This document shows, piece after piece, positions 6,252 to 7,291 of a DNA stretch of 7,291 nucleotides (position 1 is its first letter; every line of letters starts with the position of its first letter). The DNA is taken from contig CACZYN010000173.1 of NCBI GenBank assembly GCA_902785445.1, positions 1 through 7,291 of the forward strand, given 5' to 3'. The notes beneath the pieces are model-generated. The model ran no database searches, had not been told where the DNA came from, and saw only the letters and a list, made by a program, of their open reading frames with translations. The translations under genes and the position numbers were made by a program. This DNA comes from an uncultured Anaerovibrio sp. (GTDB taxonomy: Bacteria > Bacillota > Negativicutes > Selenomonadales > Selenomonadaceae).

Positions 6252-7291
6252 ATGCTGAAAACTTTGACCGTGTGGAACTTCGCGCTGCTGGAACACGTGC
6301 AGGTGGAGTTCGGCTCCGGCCTCAATATCCTGACGGGCGAGACAGGCGCGGGCAAATCCATCCTCATCGATTCACTGGGGGCTATTCTCGGCGCACGCAT
6401 GTCGGCCGACTTCATCCGCACGGGCTGCGACTGGCTGCGTGTGGAGGCCGTCTTTACTTTGGATGACGAGTCCCTGGGCCTGCATGAACTGCTCACGGCG
6501 CAGGCCATCGACGACAGCGAGGGCGAGCTCATCATTACGCGGCAATTGGGACGCAATGGGCGCAGTAACGTGCTCGTGAATGGCTGCCATGTGACGCTGT
6601 CCGTGCTGCGGCAGATCGGTGCCTATCTCGTGGACATCCACGGTCAGCAGGCGAACCTCGCGCTGCTGAAGGCGGAGAATCAGCTGAACCTGCTCGACCA
6701 GTACGACCCCGATATCCTGGAGGCGCGGGCGGCCTACCAGCAGGCCTATCAGGACTGGCGCGCCAAGCAGAAGGCCTATACGGAGAAAGAGCAGGCTTCG
6801 CGCGAGTACGCACAGCGCCTCGACATGTTACGCTGGCAGGACCGGGAAATCAGCGAGGCGGAGCTGCAGCCCGGTGAGGATGAGACGCTGGAGGCTGAGA
6901 TCAAGAAGCTCAGCCACGCGGAGAAAATCTCCGACTCCGTGCAGGAGGCCTATGCCCTGCTGGACAGCCGCACGAAGGAGGGCATAGGCGTGCTCGCGGC
7001 GCTCTCGATCGTGAAGAAGGACATCGACGAGATGAGCCGGTACGACGATGGTCTCGATAACCTGCGCCAGATGGTGGAGGAGGCCACGATTTCCCTGCAG
7101 GAGGCGGCCTATGAGCTGCGCGACTACGGCGAGGGCATGGACTTCTCGCCAGAGAAGCTCGACAAGCTTCAGAGCCGTATGGATGTCATCTATAAGCTGC
7201 GTAAGAAGTACGGCGCCACCATCGATGACGTGCTCGCGCATCAGCAGAAAGTGCGCGCCGAGCTCGCCGACATCGAGAACTACGACGACGA
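6252..7291 (+). CDS. recN: DNA repair protein RecN, N-terminal part (cut by right edge)
   Basis: RecN is an SMC-like ATPase that acts early in double-strand-break repair, helping to hold and tether DNA ends. The frame is open from ATG 6252 to the window end, giving 346 residues of an expected about 550. The start MLKTLTVWNFALLEHVQVEF is typical of the family. Walker A GETGAGKS is at residues 29-36, VDIHGQQ (where many RecN proteins read DIHGQH) at about 127-133, and a long Glu/Lys/Gln/Ala-rich coiled-coil region from about residue 150 onward. The Walker B and signature motifs lie beyond the edge. AAAGAGG at 6234-6240 is a usable ribosome binding site with rather long spacing (11 bases). Codons end mostly in G or C, like the later part of argR and unlike the genes upstream of 5700. 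It is separated from argR by a terminator, so it is probably transcribed on its own. Confidence 0.95.
   Translation, partial: MLKTLTVWNFALLEHVQVEFGSGLNILTGETGAGKSILIDSLGAILGARMSADFIRTGCDWLRVEAVFTLDDESLGLHELLTAQAIDDSEGELIITRQLGRNGRSNVLVNGCHVTLSVLRQIGAYLVDIHGQQANLALLKAENQLNLLDQYDPDILEARAAYQQAYQDWRAKQKAYTEKEQASREYAQRLDMLRWQDREISEAELQPGEDETLEAEIKKLSHAEKISDSVQEAYALLDSRTKEGIGVLAALSIVKKDIDEMSRYDDGLDNLRQMVEEATISLQEAAYELRDYGEGMDFSPEKLDKLQSRMDVIYKLRKKYGATIDDVLAHQQKVRAELADIENYDD

Noticed and set aside
6227..6466. Open frame of 79 codons on the plus strand starting before recN
   Set aside because: It is an out-of-frame reading of the recN start. The true recN frame from 6252 shows Walker A and strong family similarity, while this one shows only Arg/Gly-rich filler.
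6535..7241. Several minus-strand open frames under recN (6535-6813 and 6828-7241)
   Set aside because: They are shadows of the GC-rich recN frame with no motifs or ribosome binding sites, and codon bias belongs to the plus strand.

Overview
This is a chromosomal housekeeping segment from a Gram-positive-lineage bacterium. The gene order xseA-xseB-ispA-dxs-tlyA-nadK-(YtqB/MnmM-like methyltransferase)-argR-recN is the classic Firmicutes arrangement, and the protein style suggests a Negativicutes (Selenomonadaceae-like) member; that taxonomic placement is inference. All genes lie on the + strand.

Layout: 1-383 is the 3' end of xseA, followed by xseB (388-630) and ispA (about 633-1517), then dxs (1532-3390), tlyA (3393-4226), nadK (4241-5092), a small SAM methyltransferase (about 5089-5652), argR (5659-6144), an intrinsic terminator (6144-6184), a 67-base spacer, and the 5' part of recN (6252 to the right edge). 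From xseA to argR, genes are separated by at most about 20 bases or overlap, and no terminator is visible between them. They therefore look like one long transcription unit that ends at the argR terminator. No tRNA, rRNA, CRISPR array, insertion sequence, phage gene or defence system was seen.

Functions: XseA/XseB form exonuclease VII. Dxs and IspA are early and middle steps of isoprenoid synthesis. TlyA and the MnmM-like enzyme are RNA methyltransferases, NadK makes NADP, ArgR regulates arginine metabolism, and RecN is an SMC-like double-strand-break repair protein.

Two anomalies deserve attention. First, dxs is broken: the reading frame shifts near 3000-3010, and the gap between the flanking conserved motifs is too short. 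This indicates an out-of-frame deletion of roughly 25-31 bases, not a single-base slip. Second, base composition jumps abruptly inside argR at about 5715-5735. It goes from about 35% GC in the 120 bases before 5700 (30-52% in sampled lines further upstream) to about 55-65% GC afterwards, while the argR frame and the gene order continue undisturbed. The window thus looks like two related genomes joined seamlessly inside the conserved ArgR DNA-binding domain, either by homologous recombination or, quite plausibly, by chimeric assembly. I found no convincing previously undescribed system.
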